Shown: positions 8,520-16,969 of the stretch, in pieces
Layout: each line of letters begins with the position of its first letter
How positions within the stretch are numbered: position 1 is the first letter of the stretch
From: a bacterium
Lineage (GTDB): Bacteria; Desulfobacterota; Binatia; HRBIN30; CADEER01
Direction of reading: 5' to 3'
Assembly: GCA_019637795.1 (NCBI GenBank)
Contig: JAHBUY010000001.1
Span: 889,001-953,000, forward strand
Length of the DNA: 64,000 nucleotides
Made by a program: the position numbers and the translations under genes
The notes under the pieces: generated by a model
Database searches by the model: none
The model's input: the letters and a program-made list of their open reading frames with translations, nothing else
What the model was told of the DNA's origin: nothing

Positions 8520-10387
8520 GAGCCGGCCTCCGGCGCGTACCAGATCGGCGAGCTCCAGGCGCGCTCCTGGACGACCTTCGGGTAGGTGGTGTCGCAACAC
8601 GTCGCCAGCGCCGCGGGCACCGACGCCGGGTCGGCGCAGTCGACGCCGCGGGCATTGCACGCGTAGGCGCTCCAGCGGCAGGTCGGGTTCTGCAGCACGC
8701 GGGCGTAGTAGAACGCCGGCTGGGCGGGGTCGAAGCTCGGGTCGCGCCACACCGCGCAGAGCTGCGCGGCGCCGGCGCCGCGCGCCTGGCAGGTGGCGGC
8801 ATCGACGTCGGCGTCATTCGGGCCGCCGGCGACGTCGAACACCCGCTCGCGCGCCGCGCCGTCCTCGATCCATCCCTTGACGATCTGCAGCCGCTGCAGC
8901 GGCGCGCCCTTGGCATCGTCAGGATCGGCGAGCGCCGAGACGGCGAAGGCCGGCGCCGGCGCGCCGCCCGGCGGCGGCAGCTCGCCGCCCATCGGCACGC
9001 CGTCGGCATAGCCGCGGCGGACGAAGTCCGGCTGCCGGCAGAGGTCGTCGGGAAAGTCCCATCCGGCGAAGAAACGCAGGACGATGCGCGGCCCGCTGGT
9101 GCCGTAGGCCTCGCGGCGGCGCATGGCGGCGAACAGCGCGGCGCGCGAGTTCTCCTCCGCCCACAGCACCGCCAATCCGCCGGGGTTGAACTCGATCTGG
9201 TCCGGCAGGCCCGCGCCCGGCGCGTCGGGTGGCGCGCCGGCGCCGCCCTGGCCGATGAAGGTCCGCGGATCGACCGAGCCGGGCGCGGCGACGTGCGTGT
9301 CGGTGCTGGCGATCAATCCGTACTGGAACGGATTGACGCCGAGCCGCTGGCGCTCGGCCAGGCCCTGCTTGAGCGCCCAGCGGACGAAGCTCGCCTCCGG
9401 CGCCGGCTTGGCCGACGACGCCACGTAGACGGCCATGAAGTTCTGGTAGGGCAGCTTCTCGAAGCCGCACTGCTCGTCGGTGGTCTCCGGACCGAGGCGG
9501 CACTCCGAATCGCCCTTGTGCTGCATCACCTCGACCAGCGGCTCCCAGTCGTGGCGCAGCGTGGCGGTGGCGACGCCGAGCGGCGCCCCGTCGGCCTCGG
9601 TGGGCGCGAACATCAGGCCGTTGCTGAGGTTGGAGTTGTGCGGAATGGTCAGCACGTCGCACCCGGGCAGCGCCTCGCGGCACTCGGCGCGCAGGCGGGC
9701 GAGAAAGCGATCGAGCTGCGGCTCGTCCACGTAGCTGAGCGGCAGGTCGGGAACGGTGGCGTTGGCGTAGATCACGTTGCGGTGCAGGTTGTTGCTCCCC
9801 GGCGCGCCGGTCCACTCGTAGCCGACGAAGGTGCTGAAGCGGCAGGCGTCGGTGTGGTCCTGGTACGCCTCGGCGGCCTCCTGCACCACCCGCCACGGCG
9901 TGCGGGCGGCGTTGCGGCAGCGCGAGCCGTCGGCGCCGCAGAAGGCGAAGCGATGGGGCGTGGCGCTGTTGGTCACCTGCGCGTTGGCGATGAAGAAGGC
10001 GAGGCGCGGGAACCAGCGCTGGATCAGGCAGGGCAGCGAGTCGTAGCCCGGCAGATCGGGGCTGTGGCAGACGGTCAGCTCGCCGAACAGCTCGGCGTGG
10101 TCGGTGACGGCGGCGAAGTCGAGCGGACGGCCGAGGCGCAGGGTGCGGGTCGGCCGCCCCTCGGCGTCGAACGGCTGCACGCCGAGCGGCTCGCCCCTCG
10201 CGAAGCGGTAGGCGTCGGCCGGCATGGCGCGGGTGCCCTGGGTGCTGGCGTCGAGCGACAGCGCGGTGTGCACGTGGAGATCGCCGAAATACGGGCTGCG
10301 CAAGGGATCGTAGCGAGCGCACCGCTCGGCCGCCGTGGCAGCCGCCGGCACGACCAGCAGCAGCGCCATCCATCCCCACCTGCGCAT
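8516..10387 (-). CDS. DUF3604-family secreted protein (PHP-like metal hydrolase fold)
   Basis: A 623-residue protein with a clear signal peptide (GWMALLLVVPAAATAAERC) and then PYFGDLHVHTALSLDA. This is a metal-binding start typical of DUF3604/PHP-like enzymes, supported by AAVTDHAE, IPHNSN and ASTDTHVAA further on. At least ten cysteines suggest disulfides in the periplasm. Family members are large exported proteins of unknown reaction, often genomic neighbours of isomerases and small membrane proteins, as here. First gene of a three-gene operon on this strand. The start at MRRWGWM gives the signal peptide; the longer reading lacks one. Confidence 0.85.
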   Translation of the reverse strand: MRRWGWMALLLVVPAAATAAERCARYDPLRSPYFGDLHVHTALSLDASTQGTRAMPADAYRFARGEPLGVQPFDAEGRPTRTLRLGRPLDFAAVTDHAELFGELTVCHSPDLPGYDSLPCLIQRWFPRLAFFIANAQVTNSATPHRFAFCGADGSRCRNAARTPWRVVQEAAEAYQDHTDACRFSTFVGYEWTGAPGSNNLHRNVIYANATVPDLPLSYVDEPQLDRFLARLRAECREALPGCDVLTIPHNSNLSNGLMFAPTEADGAPLGVATATLRHDWEPLVEVMQHKGDSECRLGPETTDEQCGFEKLPYQNFMAVYVASSAKPAPEASFVRWALKQGLAERQRLGVNPFQYGLIASTDTHVAAPGSVDPRTFIGQGGAGAPPDAPGAGLPDQIEFNPGGLAVLWAEENSRAALFAAMRRREAYGTSGPRIVLRFFAGWDFPDDLCRQPDFVRRGYADGVPMGGELPPPGGAPAPAFAVSALADPDDAKGAPLQRLQIVKGWIEDGAARERVFDVAGGPNDADVDAATCQARGAGAAQLCAVWRDPSFDPAQPAFYYARVLQNPTCRWSAYACNARGVDCADPASVPAALATCCDTTYPKVVQERAWSSPIWYAPEAGS

Positions 10388-10502
10388 GGCGGCCACCTTA
10401 GACCGCGGAGGGGCCCGGAGGCACGCGGAGACGCGCGGCCGCGGCGCCCGGTGATGGTTTTGACCGCTTGCGAAACGCCGACGGGCACGCCAAGCAGGAC
10501 GG

Positions 10503-11243
10503 ATGGATGAAAACACGCCCGCCAGTCGCGGCTCGGTTGCCCCCGTCATTGCAGTCCTTCTCGCTGTCGCGCTGGTCGGCGCCGCCGTCTACATCGGCTC
10601 GTTGCGCGGCCAACTGACCGCCGCCCAGCAGCAACTGGCGCCGTTCGCGAAGATCGCCAAGACGCTCTACCCCGACGCCGACCCGGCGACCGCCCTGCGC
10701 TCGGTGGCGCAACGCATCGAGCCCCTGGCCGCCCGCGCCAACAGCCTGCAGCAGCAGGCGGCCGCGGCGGCGGCCGCACCGGCGGCACCGCCGCCGGCCG
10801 ACGCGCCGGCCCCGCCGCCGGCGGACTTCCTCACCGCGCAGCAGGAGGAGGCGATGGTCGGCGTGCTGCGCAACGAGACCGACTCGGGGCGCAAGGCGTG
10901 GTTCCTGGTGGCGCAGAACAACCGCGAGGCGGCGGCGGCGCAGGCCGAGCTGCAGCAGATCTTCGAGAAGGCGGGCTGGCCGGTGGCGATCGAGCGCGCC
11001 CCCTACACCGTCAAGGCCGGCATCTTCATGCTCGCCGGCGACGAGACGCCGCCGCACTTCGTCGACACCGTGAGCGACGCCTTCGACGCCGGCGGCGTCG
11101 AGCTGCAGTACCTCACCGGCTACCGCGATTTCTACAAGGGCCGCCAGGCGGAGAATCCCAAGTGGGTCGGCCCGACGCTCGCCGACGACCAGCCGTTCAC
11201 CATCGTCATCGGCTCCAAGCCGCAGCCGAAGGTCGCGGAGTAG
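10503..11243 (+). CDS. single-pass membrane protein with C-terminal globular domain
   Basis: A 246-residue protein not recognised by family. After a short polar start there is one transmembrane helix (residues about 12-35, VAPVIAVLLAVALVGAAVYI), a coiled-coil-like segment (GQLTAAQQQLAPFAK) and an Ala/Pro linker (AAAPAAPPPADAPAPPP). The C-terminal domain of about 140 residues includes RKAWFLVAQNNREA and a GIFMLAGDE...YLTGYRDFYKG region. Topology suggests an anchor with a periplasmic domain. The gene converges on the methyltransferase gene, with only seven bases between stops. No function can be claimed. Confidence 0.75.
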   Translation: MDENTPASRGSVAPVIAVLLAVALVGAAVYIGSLRGQLTAAQQQLAPFAKIAKTLYPDADPATALRSVAQRIEPLAARANSLQQQAAAAAAAPAAPPPADAPAPPPADFLTAQQEEAMVGVLRNETDSGRKAWFLVAQNNREAAAAQAELQQIFEKAGWPVAIERAPYTVKAGIFMLAGDETPPHFVDTVSDAFDAGGVELQYLTGYRDFYKGRQAENPKWVGPTLADDQPFTIVIGSKPQPKVAE

Positions 11244-11250
11244 CCGCCGT

Positions 11251-12114
11251 TCAGGATCTGGCGGTGACGATCCAGCTCGCCGAGTCCATCTGCACGCCGG
11301 CGGCGGTCTGATAGGGGCGCAACGCCTCACGCACCGACGCGGCGACCAGCGGCGGCAGCTCCGGATCGTCGGCCTCGCGCAGGGCGCGGGCGGTCGGCCC
11401 CATGCGCAGCAGGAAGTCGACCGTCGCATCGAGGTCCTGGCCCCCGCCGACGCTGAGCGTCATGCGCACCGGCTCGAGCGCGACGGCGGTGAACCCGGCG
11501 GCCTCGAGGATGCCGCGCACGTGGTCGGGGTCGGCGAAGGCGAATGGACCCGGGGCGCCGGGCGCCGGGATCGGCGGCGGCGGCAGATGTTGCAGCGCCG
11601 CCGCCATCGGCACTGTCATCCACGGGTTGTCCATCATCGACTGCCAGCAGGCGAAGGCGAGCTGGCCGCCGGCGCGCAGCGCCGAGCGGAGGTTGGCGAA
11701 GGCCGCCGCCGGGTCGGCGAAGAACATCACCCCGAAGCGGGAGAACAGGACGTCGAATGCCCCCGCCGGGAACTGCGCGATCTGCGCGTCGGCGATCTCG
11801 AAGCGGGCGTTGGTGACGTTGGCGGCGCGCGCCTGTTGGCCGGCGCGGGTGAGCATCGGCGCCGAGATGTCGACGCCGAGCACCTCGCCGCCGGGCGCCA
11901 CGCGGGCGGCGAGCTCGATCGTGGTGTCGCCGCAGCCGCAGCCGACGTCGAGGACGCGCAGCCCCGGGCGCAGCCCGGCGCGGTCCATGGCCAGTCGGCC
12001 GAGCGGTCGAATCTGCTGATCGATCGACGCCTGGACGGCGACCCAGGTCGGTCCCGCCTGCTGGTTCCAGTAGGTGATCTGTTCGGCGTTGGGACCTTCG
12101 AGCGGCAACGGCAT
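11251..12114 (-). CDS. class I SAM-dependent methyltransferase
   Basis: A 287-residue soluble enzyme. Motif I is VLDVGCGCGDTTIELA (about residues 52-67), with the acidic end of strand 2 in VLGVDISAPML and motif post-I ARFEIADAQIAQFP. FDVLFSRFGVMFFADP is the usual UbiE-like active-site strand. The substrate is unknown; this subgroup methylates small molecules. Eight bases separate it from the upstream GST gene on the same strand, so the two are probably co-transcribed. Start chosen at MPLPLEGPNAEQI, where similarity begins. Confidence 0.88.
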   Translation of the reverse strand: MPLPLEGPNAEQITYWNQQAGPTWVAVQASIDQQIRPLGRLAMDRAGLRPGLRVLDVGCGCGDTTIELAARVAPGGEVLGVDISAPMLTRAGQQARAANVTNARFEIADAQIAQFPAGAFDVLFSRFGVMFFADPAAAFANLRSALRAGGQLAFACWQSMMDNPWMTVPMAAALQHLPPPPIPAPGAPGPFAFADPDHVRGILEAAGFTAVALEPVRMTLSVGGGQDLDATVDFLLRMGPTARALREADDPELPPLVAASVREALRPYQTAAGVQMDSASWIVTARS

Positions 12115-12122
12115 GGCGCACC

Positions 12123-12731
12123 TCAGGCGCTGGCGCTCGGGCGCGCCGAGACGGCGGCGTGCCAGCGCGCCAGATTGGCGAGCTCGGGAGCGATGCGGAT
12201 CTTGCTCACGCGGCCGAAGTCGATGCCGCACAGCGCGGTGATGTCGGCGATGGTGTAGCGCGTCCCGGCGATGAACTCGCGATCGGCGAGCTCGCGGTCG
12301 AGCCAGCCCATGGTCGCCAGCGCGTGCGCCCGGCTGACCTCGCCCCACTCCGGCACCTGGGGAATGCGGCCCGCGAAGAACGCGTGCGTGTGGCGGAAGA
12401 CCTGGGCGATGGGAATGAAGAGCTCGAGCTCCATGCGCCGCTGCCACATCTCCACCAGGGCGCGGTCGCGCGCGTCGGTACCGAGCAGCGGCGGCGTCGG
12501 GTGCGTTTCCTCGATGTAGCGGCAGATCGCCACGCTCTCGGCGATGCAGGTGCCGTCGTCCAGTTCCAGCACCGGCAGCGTGCCGAGCGGATTCTTGGCG
12601 CGGAACGCCGGCTCGCGGTTCGCGGCCGTGGCGATGTCGACCTGTTCGGTCGGGATCGCGACGCCCTTCTCGGCGAGAAAGACGCGCACCCGGCGCGGAT
12701 TCGGCGCGGCGGCGGAGTCGTAGAGCTTCAT
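12123..12731 (-). CDS. glutathione S-transferase family protein
   Basis: A 202-residue GST with complete thioredoxin-like (MKLYDSAAAPNPRRVRVFL; KNPLGTLPVLELDDG; ESVAICRYIE) and helical halves. The N-terminal Ser-Ala-Ala-Pro-Asn-Pro loop and the ES pair that binds the glutathione gamma-glutamyl group fit the beta/theta-like bacterial GSTs. Likely glutathione conjugation or peroxide reduction. Upstream member of a two-gene unit with the methyltransferase. The second of three GST genes in the first 17 kb; the three are too different in sequence to be recent duplicates. Confidence 0.86.
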   Translation of the reverse strand: MKLYDSAAAPNPRRVRVFLAEKGVAIPTEQVDIATAANREPAFRAKNPLGTLPVLELDDGTCIAESVAICRYIEETHPTPPLLGTDARDRALVEMWQRRMELELFIPIAQVFRHTHAFFAGRIPQVPEWGEVSRAHALATMGWLDRELADREFIAGTRYTIADITALCGIDFGRVSKIRIAPELANLARWHAAVSARPSASA

Positions 12732-12800
12732 GTGCTGCCGCTACGCCGCCAGGACGCGAAACTCAACCGAGTGCCGTGCCGCGGTGACGCGCCGTCCGTC

Positions 12801-14294
12801 CTACTGGCAGGTCGAGGTCACCGGCACGTCGAACAGGCCGCCGCTGGTGTCGACCCGAGTGCCGGCGGAGAGCCCGATGCAGCCGGCGCCGGCGGCCTGG
12901 AACTCGCCGTTGGCGAGAACGGCGCGCGCCGCCGAGCCTTCGATGCTGCCGCCGATGCCGCGGGCGCGGAACCGGCCGCTCAGCGTCAGGTCGCCGGCGG
13001 TAGCGTCGAAGCGGATGCGGCCGCTCGGCTGATCGCCGTCCACCTGGATGCGAGCGGGTGCGGCCACCACCACGCCGTCGCCGGTGACCGTGACGGAGCC
13101 GCCGACCGCGCCGCGGGCGGTCAGTTGGGTGCGAGCGCTGAGTGTCACGCTGCGGCCGTTGACCCGGATGTCGCCGCCGGCGGCGCGGCCGTCGACGTCG
13201 CACAGGCTGTCGACGGTCATCGCGCCGGCGGCGCGGAGGGCGATGCTGCCGCCGGCGCCGGTCGCGCCACTGGCCACCAGCGGCGCGACGGTCCGCAGGT
13301 CGCCGCCGGTGCACACCACCTGGATGCTGCCGCCGCTGGTGCCGGCGGCGGAGATGGAGGCGAGCAGGCTGACGGCCGCGCCACCGGAGGCGACGATGGT
13401 GCCGCCGGCCCCCGCCAGCGAGCTGCCGCGGGCGCGCAGATGCCCGCTGGCGGTGAGCAGCGTGCCGCCGATGGCGAAGATGGCGCCGCCGCCGCCGACG
13501 CCCTGGGCGTCGATGTCGTCGAGCAGGTAGACCGAGCCGGTCTGGGCGAAGGTGACGACGCTGCCGCCGGTGCCGAGCCAGCCGCTGGCGCTCACCTGGC
13601 GGAAGGTCCGGATGTCGCCGGTGGTGGAGATGATGGCGACGCTGCCGCCGTCGCGTCCGTCGGCGCCGATGCGATTCTCGAGCCGCAGACCGCGGCCCGC
13701 CGAGAGCGCGACGCTGCCGCCCGCGGTGCCGGAGGCCCCCTCGGCGCGGATGCGGGCGCGGCCGCTGGCGGTGATGCGGCCGCCGGCCGAGATGGCGATG
13801 CGGCCGCCGGGCGCCGTCGGGTTGGGGCCGTTCGCCGCGGCGCGGATCGGCCCCATCAGCCGCACGTTGCCGCCGGCCTCGAGGGTGATGCGGCCCGGCG
13901 CGGTGCGGCCGGAGGCGTCGATGCGCCAGTGGACGTCGATGTCGTTGACCGCCGACAGCGCGATCGTGGCGCCGGCGCCGACGAACGGCGTCGCGTGCCG
14001 GCCGACGATGGCGCGGCGCACGTCGATGTCGCGCGCCTTCAGATTCAGCGTGCCGCCGTTCGGAACCGTCAGCGTGCCGCCGATCACCAGCGTGCGATCG
14101 CCGAAGTCGAGCACGCACGGGCTCGCCACCTCGACCTGGCGGATGACGCACGGATCGCCGGTGCAGAGGTCGGCCGGCTTGGTGCACTTGATCGCCTGCG
14201 CCGCCTGCGGCGCGAGCGCCAGCGCGAGCGGCGCGATGAACGGAACCACCTGCCAGGGCAGGCCGTGCTTGCGCGAATGGACTGCGGCGCCCAT
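12801..14294 (-). CDS. secreted beta-helix (filamentous-haemagglutinin-like) protein
   Basis: A 497-residue protein with a signal peptide ending LALAPQAAQA. A Cys-rich N-terminal cap follows (KCTKPADLCTGDPCVI), then about twenty degenerate repeats of roughly 18-22 residues built on G-G-x-I/V-x-L/I-x-A/S-x-G (for example GGSVALSAG, GGRIAISAGG, GGDIRVNGRSV). That is the pattern of a right-handed beta helix. Two Cys in the last quarter (DSLCDVDG; AGCIGLSAG) may cap the helix. No TPS secretion domain or two-partner transporter gene is adjacent. Probably an exported surface protein of unknown role. Divided from the next gene by a 150-bp spacer rich in GC hairpins. Confidence 0.75.
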   Translation of the reverse strand: MGAAVHSRKHGLPWQVVPFIAPLALALAPQAAQAIKCTKPADLCTGDPCVIRQVEVASPCVLDFGDRTLVIGGTLTVPNGGTLNLKARDIDVRRAIVGRHATPFVGAGATIALSAVNDIDVHWRIDASGRTAPGRITLEAGGNVRLMGPIRAAANGPNPTAPGGRIAISAGGRITASGRARIRAEGASGTAGGSVALSAGRGLRLENRIGADGRDGGSVAIISTTGDIRTFRQVSASGWLGTGGSVVTFAQTGSVYLLDDIDAQGVGGGGAIFAIGGTLLTASGHLRARGSSLAGAGGTIVASGGAAVSLLASISAAGTSGGSIQVVCTGGDLRTVAPLVASGATGAGGSIALRAAGAMTVDSLCDVDGRAAGGDIRVNGRSVTLSARTQLTARGAVGGSVTVTGDGVVVAAPARIQVDGDQPSGRIRFDATAGDLTLSGRFRARGIGGSIEGSAARAVLANGEFQAAGAGCIGLSAGTRVDTSGGLFDVPVTSTCQ

Positions 14295-14447
14295 GTGTCC
14301 CCCGATCCCCCGAAGCGCGCGCGGACCGCGGCCGGTCCAACGAGTGTCAGTGCTGAAGTGCGCGGATAGTCGCGCAGCCGCGGCGGACAAGTCAATACGA
14401 ACGTGCGCCCGCGGCGCGCGAGCCCGCGCGCCCGTGCTCCGGGCCGG

Positions 14448-15215
14448 CTACGGGCGCACCGGCTCGCGCAGCGGATACCGCTTGGTCGCCCGCAGGCGCC
14501 GCCACAGGGTCGCGAGATCGGCCGGCAGGCGATTGCAGTAGGCGATGAACCCCGGCAGCGTCGCGAACTGGCGCTCGGCGGCGGCGAAGGCGGGATCGGC
14601 GCGCAGCGTCTGTTCGGCGCGCACCGGCGGCGGCGTGTTCGGGTCGCGGCGGAAGCGGCGCACGTAGTCGAGCAGGCGGGCGTGGTACTCGGGATCCTCG
14701 ACGATGGCGGCGATGGTGCGGGCGCGCGGGTGCGTGCCGTCGACCATCGCCTGCACCTGGCGTTCGAAGTCCTCGAGGCCGTCGGGGAACATCTGGATCA
14801 ACTGCAGGTCGTAGACCGGGTTGAGGTGGACGACCTGCATGACGTGGCCGACGATGGTGTCGCGGTCGGAGAGAAAGCCGGTGGGATCGAGCAGCGAGAC
14901 CGGGTCGTCGAGCAGCCGCAGGAGCTGGTGAAAGCCGAACGAGATCCCCTTCTGCCGGTAGTAGTCGCGCGACGCGGGCTCGATCACGAAGCGCAGCATG
15001 TCGAGCCCGCCGAACAGGATCTGGAGCCGCGTCGGCCGCTGGGCGATGTACCCCTTCGCCTGCAGCGCCTGCAGCCGGCGCTCGATCTCGGCGCCGTCCG
15101 CGTACAGACGCAGCGTCCGGCCCAGGCGCGCGGCCTTGCCGGCCACGGCGCGCGGCCCGCCGATCGCCTGCGCGATCAAGCGGAGCGGACTCGAGGTGAG
15201 GCGGGCGGGTTCCAT
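14448..15215 (-). CDS. conserved-looking protein of unknown function
   Basis: A 255-residue soluble protein that I do not recognise. The N-terminal 60 residues are basic and helical with a segment resembling a winged-helix recognition pair (RRLQALQAKGYIAQRPTRLQ). The middle holds an aromatic/acidic region (FGFHQLLRLLDDPVSLLDP, VMQVVHLNPVYDLQLIQMF) and the C-terminus is Arg/Pro-rich. It has normal codon use and no low complexity, so it is probably real. The start ATG (MEPARLTSS) is the first before the tandem repeat block; the reading frame stays open through the repeats but that part is repeat-derived. Confidence 0.65.
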   Translation of the reverse strand: MEPARLTSSPLRLIAQAIGGPRAVAGKAARLGRTLRLYADGAEIERRLQALQAKGYIAQRPTRLQILFGGLDMLRFVIEPASRDYYRQKGISFGFHQLLRLLDDPVSLLDPTGFLSDRDTIVGHVMQVVHLNPVYDLQLIQMFPDGLEDFERQVQAMVDGTHPRARTIAAIVEDPEYHARLLDYVRRFRRDPNTPPPVRAEQTLRADPAFAAAERQFATLPGFIAYCNRLPADLATLWRRLRATKRYPLREPVRP

Positions 15216-15221
15216 TGCCGG

Positions 15222-15766
15222 GAACACAGATGAACACAAACCCCGTCGCCCCACCACCCCGATGAACGCGGAGGCCTCCGCCGCGCGGCGGGACGGCGGT
15301 CTCCAGGACGGAAGGCGATCGAAGGGATGGCGGGGGGTTCGGTGCGCATCGGGGCAGCGCGGGCGGGCCCCATGGGCTGAACACGGATGAACACAGACCA
15401 CCCCGATGAACGCGGAGGCCTCCGCCGCGCGGCGGGACGGCGATCTCCAGGACGGAAGGCGATCGAAGGGACGGCGGGGCGTTCGGTGCGCATTGGGGGG
15501 CAGCGCGGGCGGGCCCCATGGGCTGAACACGGATGAACACAGACCCCGTCGCCCCACCACCCCGATGAACGCGGGGGCCTCCGCCGCGCGGCGGGACGGC
15601 GATCTCCAGGACGGAAGGCGATCGAAGGGACGGCGGGGAGTTCGGTGCGCATTGGGAGGCAGCGCGGGCGGGCCCATGGGCCGAACACGGACGAGCACAG
15701 ACCCCGTCGCCCCACCACCCCGATGAACGCGGAGGCCTCCGCCGCGCGGCGGGACGGTTATCCGCA
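15222..15766. repeat. tandem repeat, about 3.6 units of 144-159 bp
   Basis: Four successive units share the anchor GATGAACGCGGAGGCCTCCG, beginning at 15261, 15405, 15564 and 15722 (spacing 144, 159, 158). Each unit starts with a GAACACGGATGAACACAGA box, passes CCCCGTCGCCCCACCAC, the anchor, a GATCTCCAGGACGGAAGGCG box and a GGTGCGCAT...GGGCCCATGGGC end. Unit 2 lacks the 15-bp CCGTCGCCCCACCAC segment. Unit 4 is cut off after GGCGGGACGG. Frames through it are open but encode the same repetitive peptide. The AACACxGATGAACACAGA box belongs to a dispersed repeat style seen in many environmental genomes. Confidence 0.9.
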
Positions 15767-15780
15767 GGAACGGGGCGTGT

Positions 15781-16782
15781 TCATTCGTGCCGCAGCCAAT
15801 CGAGGCACCCGGCCTCCGCGAGGATCGGATCGAGCGCCGACTTGTCGGCCACCGCGGCATAGCGCGCCTGCAGGGCGGCGAGCGACTTGGCGTGGTACTT
15901 CTGCGTCTCCTGGGTGAAGGGAACGCCGTTGAGCTCGACGGTGAATTCCTTCTCGCCGGCGGCCAGCGCCCGGGCGTTGGCGGTCGACCAGGGGAGGAAG
16001 ACGGCGCCGATCTCGTCGCGCAGCAGCGGCATCAGGGTCGGCGCCAGCGCGGCCCATGGTTCGAAATCGCCCTCGGCGCGCGGTCCGAGCATCTCCTGGA
16101 TCCAGCGCACGACGCGCGGCGCGCGCTCGCGCATCAGCGCCGACGGCGTGGGGTCGGTCGAGAGCTGATAGAGCTGCGCGTAGAGCCCGAAGTCGGCGAA
16201 GGCCGGCCGCTCGCCGAACAGGTAGGTGCGGGTGGCGAGGTGGCGCTCGAGGATCGCCAACTGGCGGCGGTACGAATCCTCGATCGGGCCCTTGGTGGCC
16301 TCGGTGGAGCCGACGAAGGCGAGGCGCGGGATCATGCGCTGCTTGATCATCGCCACGCCGCCGGCGACCTGGTCCTCGGCGAGGCCCGGCATCATGCTGC
16401 GCGCCAGGCGTTCGCCGGCCGAGTCCTGATCGGCGGGGTAGAACCAGCGATAGTGGAACATCGGCTTGTTGCCCCACTCGTCGGCGTACTCCTCGATCAA
16501 CGCCGAGACGAACGCGACGGCGGGGTCGGGCGGGTGGATCGACGGTTCGGGAAACCGCGCTTCGAGCTGCTCGATGATCGGGGTCGAATCCTGGATGCCG
16601 CGCCCGTCGGGCGTCACCACCAGGGGCACCAGCGGCAGCTTGGCGTAGCGCGCGAACTCCTCCTCCACCGCCGGCGTGCGCACCACCCATTCGTGCGGGA
16701 TGTGCTTGTAGCGCAGGTACGAGCGCACCTTCACCGAATAGGGGGACAACTCGTTGCCGAAGATCTTGTACGATTCGGGCAT
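15781..16782 (-). CDS. glutathione S-transferase-fold protein, long form
   Basis: A 333-residue protein with an N-terminal GST thioredoxin-like domain (YKIFGNELSPYSVKVRSYLR; PLVPLVVTPDGRGIQDSTPI). An unusually long all-helical C-terminal domain contains WRNKPMFHYRWFYPADQ-like and FGERPAFADFGLYAQLYQL segments. The N-terminal SPYS replaces a catalytic Cys/Tyr. The length (333 versus about 210) places it with GST-like proteins that carry a C-terminal extension. The reaction is unknown. A start ATG 25 codons into the open frame matches the domain start. It is divergent from citrate synthase. Confidence 0.78.
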   Translation of the reverse strand: MPESYKIFGNELSPYSVKVRSYLRYKHIPHEWVVRTPAVEEEFARYAKLPLVPLVVTPDGRGIQDSTPIIEQLEARFPEPSIHPPDPAVAFVSALIEEYADEWGNKPMFHYRWFYPADQDSAGERLARSMMPGLAEDQVAGGVAMIKQRMIPRLAFVGSTEATKGPIEDSYRRQLAILERHLATRTYLFGERPAFADFGLYAQLYQLSTDPTPSALMRERAPRVVRWIQEMLGPRAEGDFEPWAALAPTLMPLLRDEIGAVFLPWSTANARALAAGEKEFTVELNGVPFTQETQKYHAKSLAALQARYAAVADKSALDPILAEAGCLDWLRHE

Positions 16783-16969
16783 GGCGTTCTCCGTCGGACG
16801 CGAACTGGTCGCGGCTTCATAGCGCGTTTCGACATCCGCGGCATCAGCAATTCCCATGGCGCGCCGCGTCGGGGTTGTTGTGGGCCGCGCCCCCGACCGC
16901 TACTGATGCGGTGGATCGAACCCGCCCAACGCGCCCGCCCGGGGCGCGGACGCGCAGACGGAGGACGCC

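Noticed and set aside
10503..11243. Reading the membrane protein at 10.5 kb as a known sporulation-like or SPOR domain protein
   Set aside because: The C-terminal domain lacks a recognisable SPOR pattern; only the general layout fits, so I left the function open.
15225..15766. Open frames through the tandem repeat that could be read as small proteins (NTDEHR-like)
   Set aside because: The peptides are repeats of the DNA repeat itself in several frames on both strands, with no start signal; better explained as a non-coding array.
15222..15766. Possible CRISPR array
   Set aside because: Units are about 150 bp and nearly identical along their whole length; there are no short repeats with unique spacers and no cas genes nearby.
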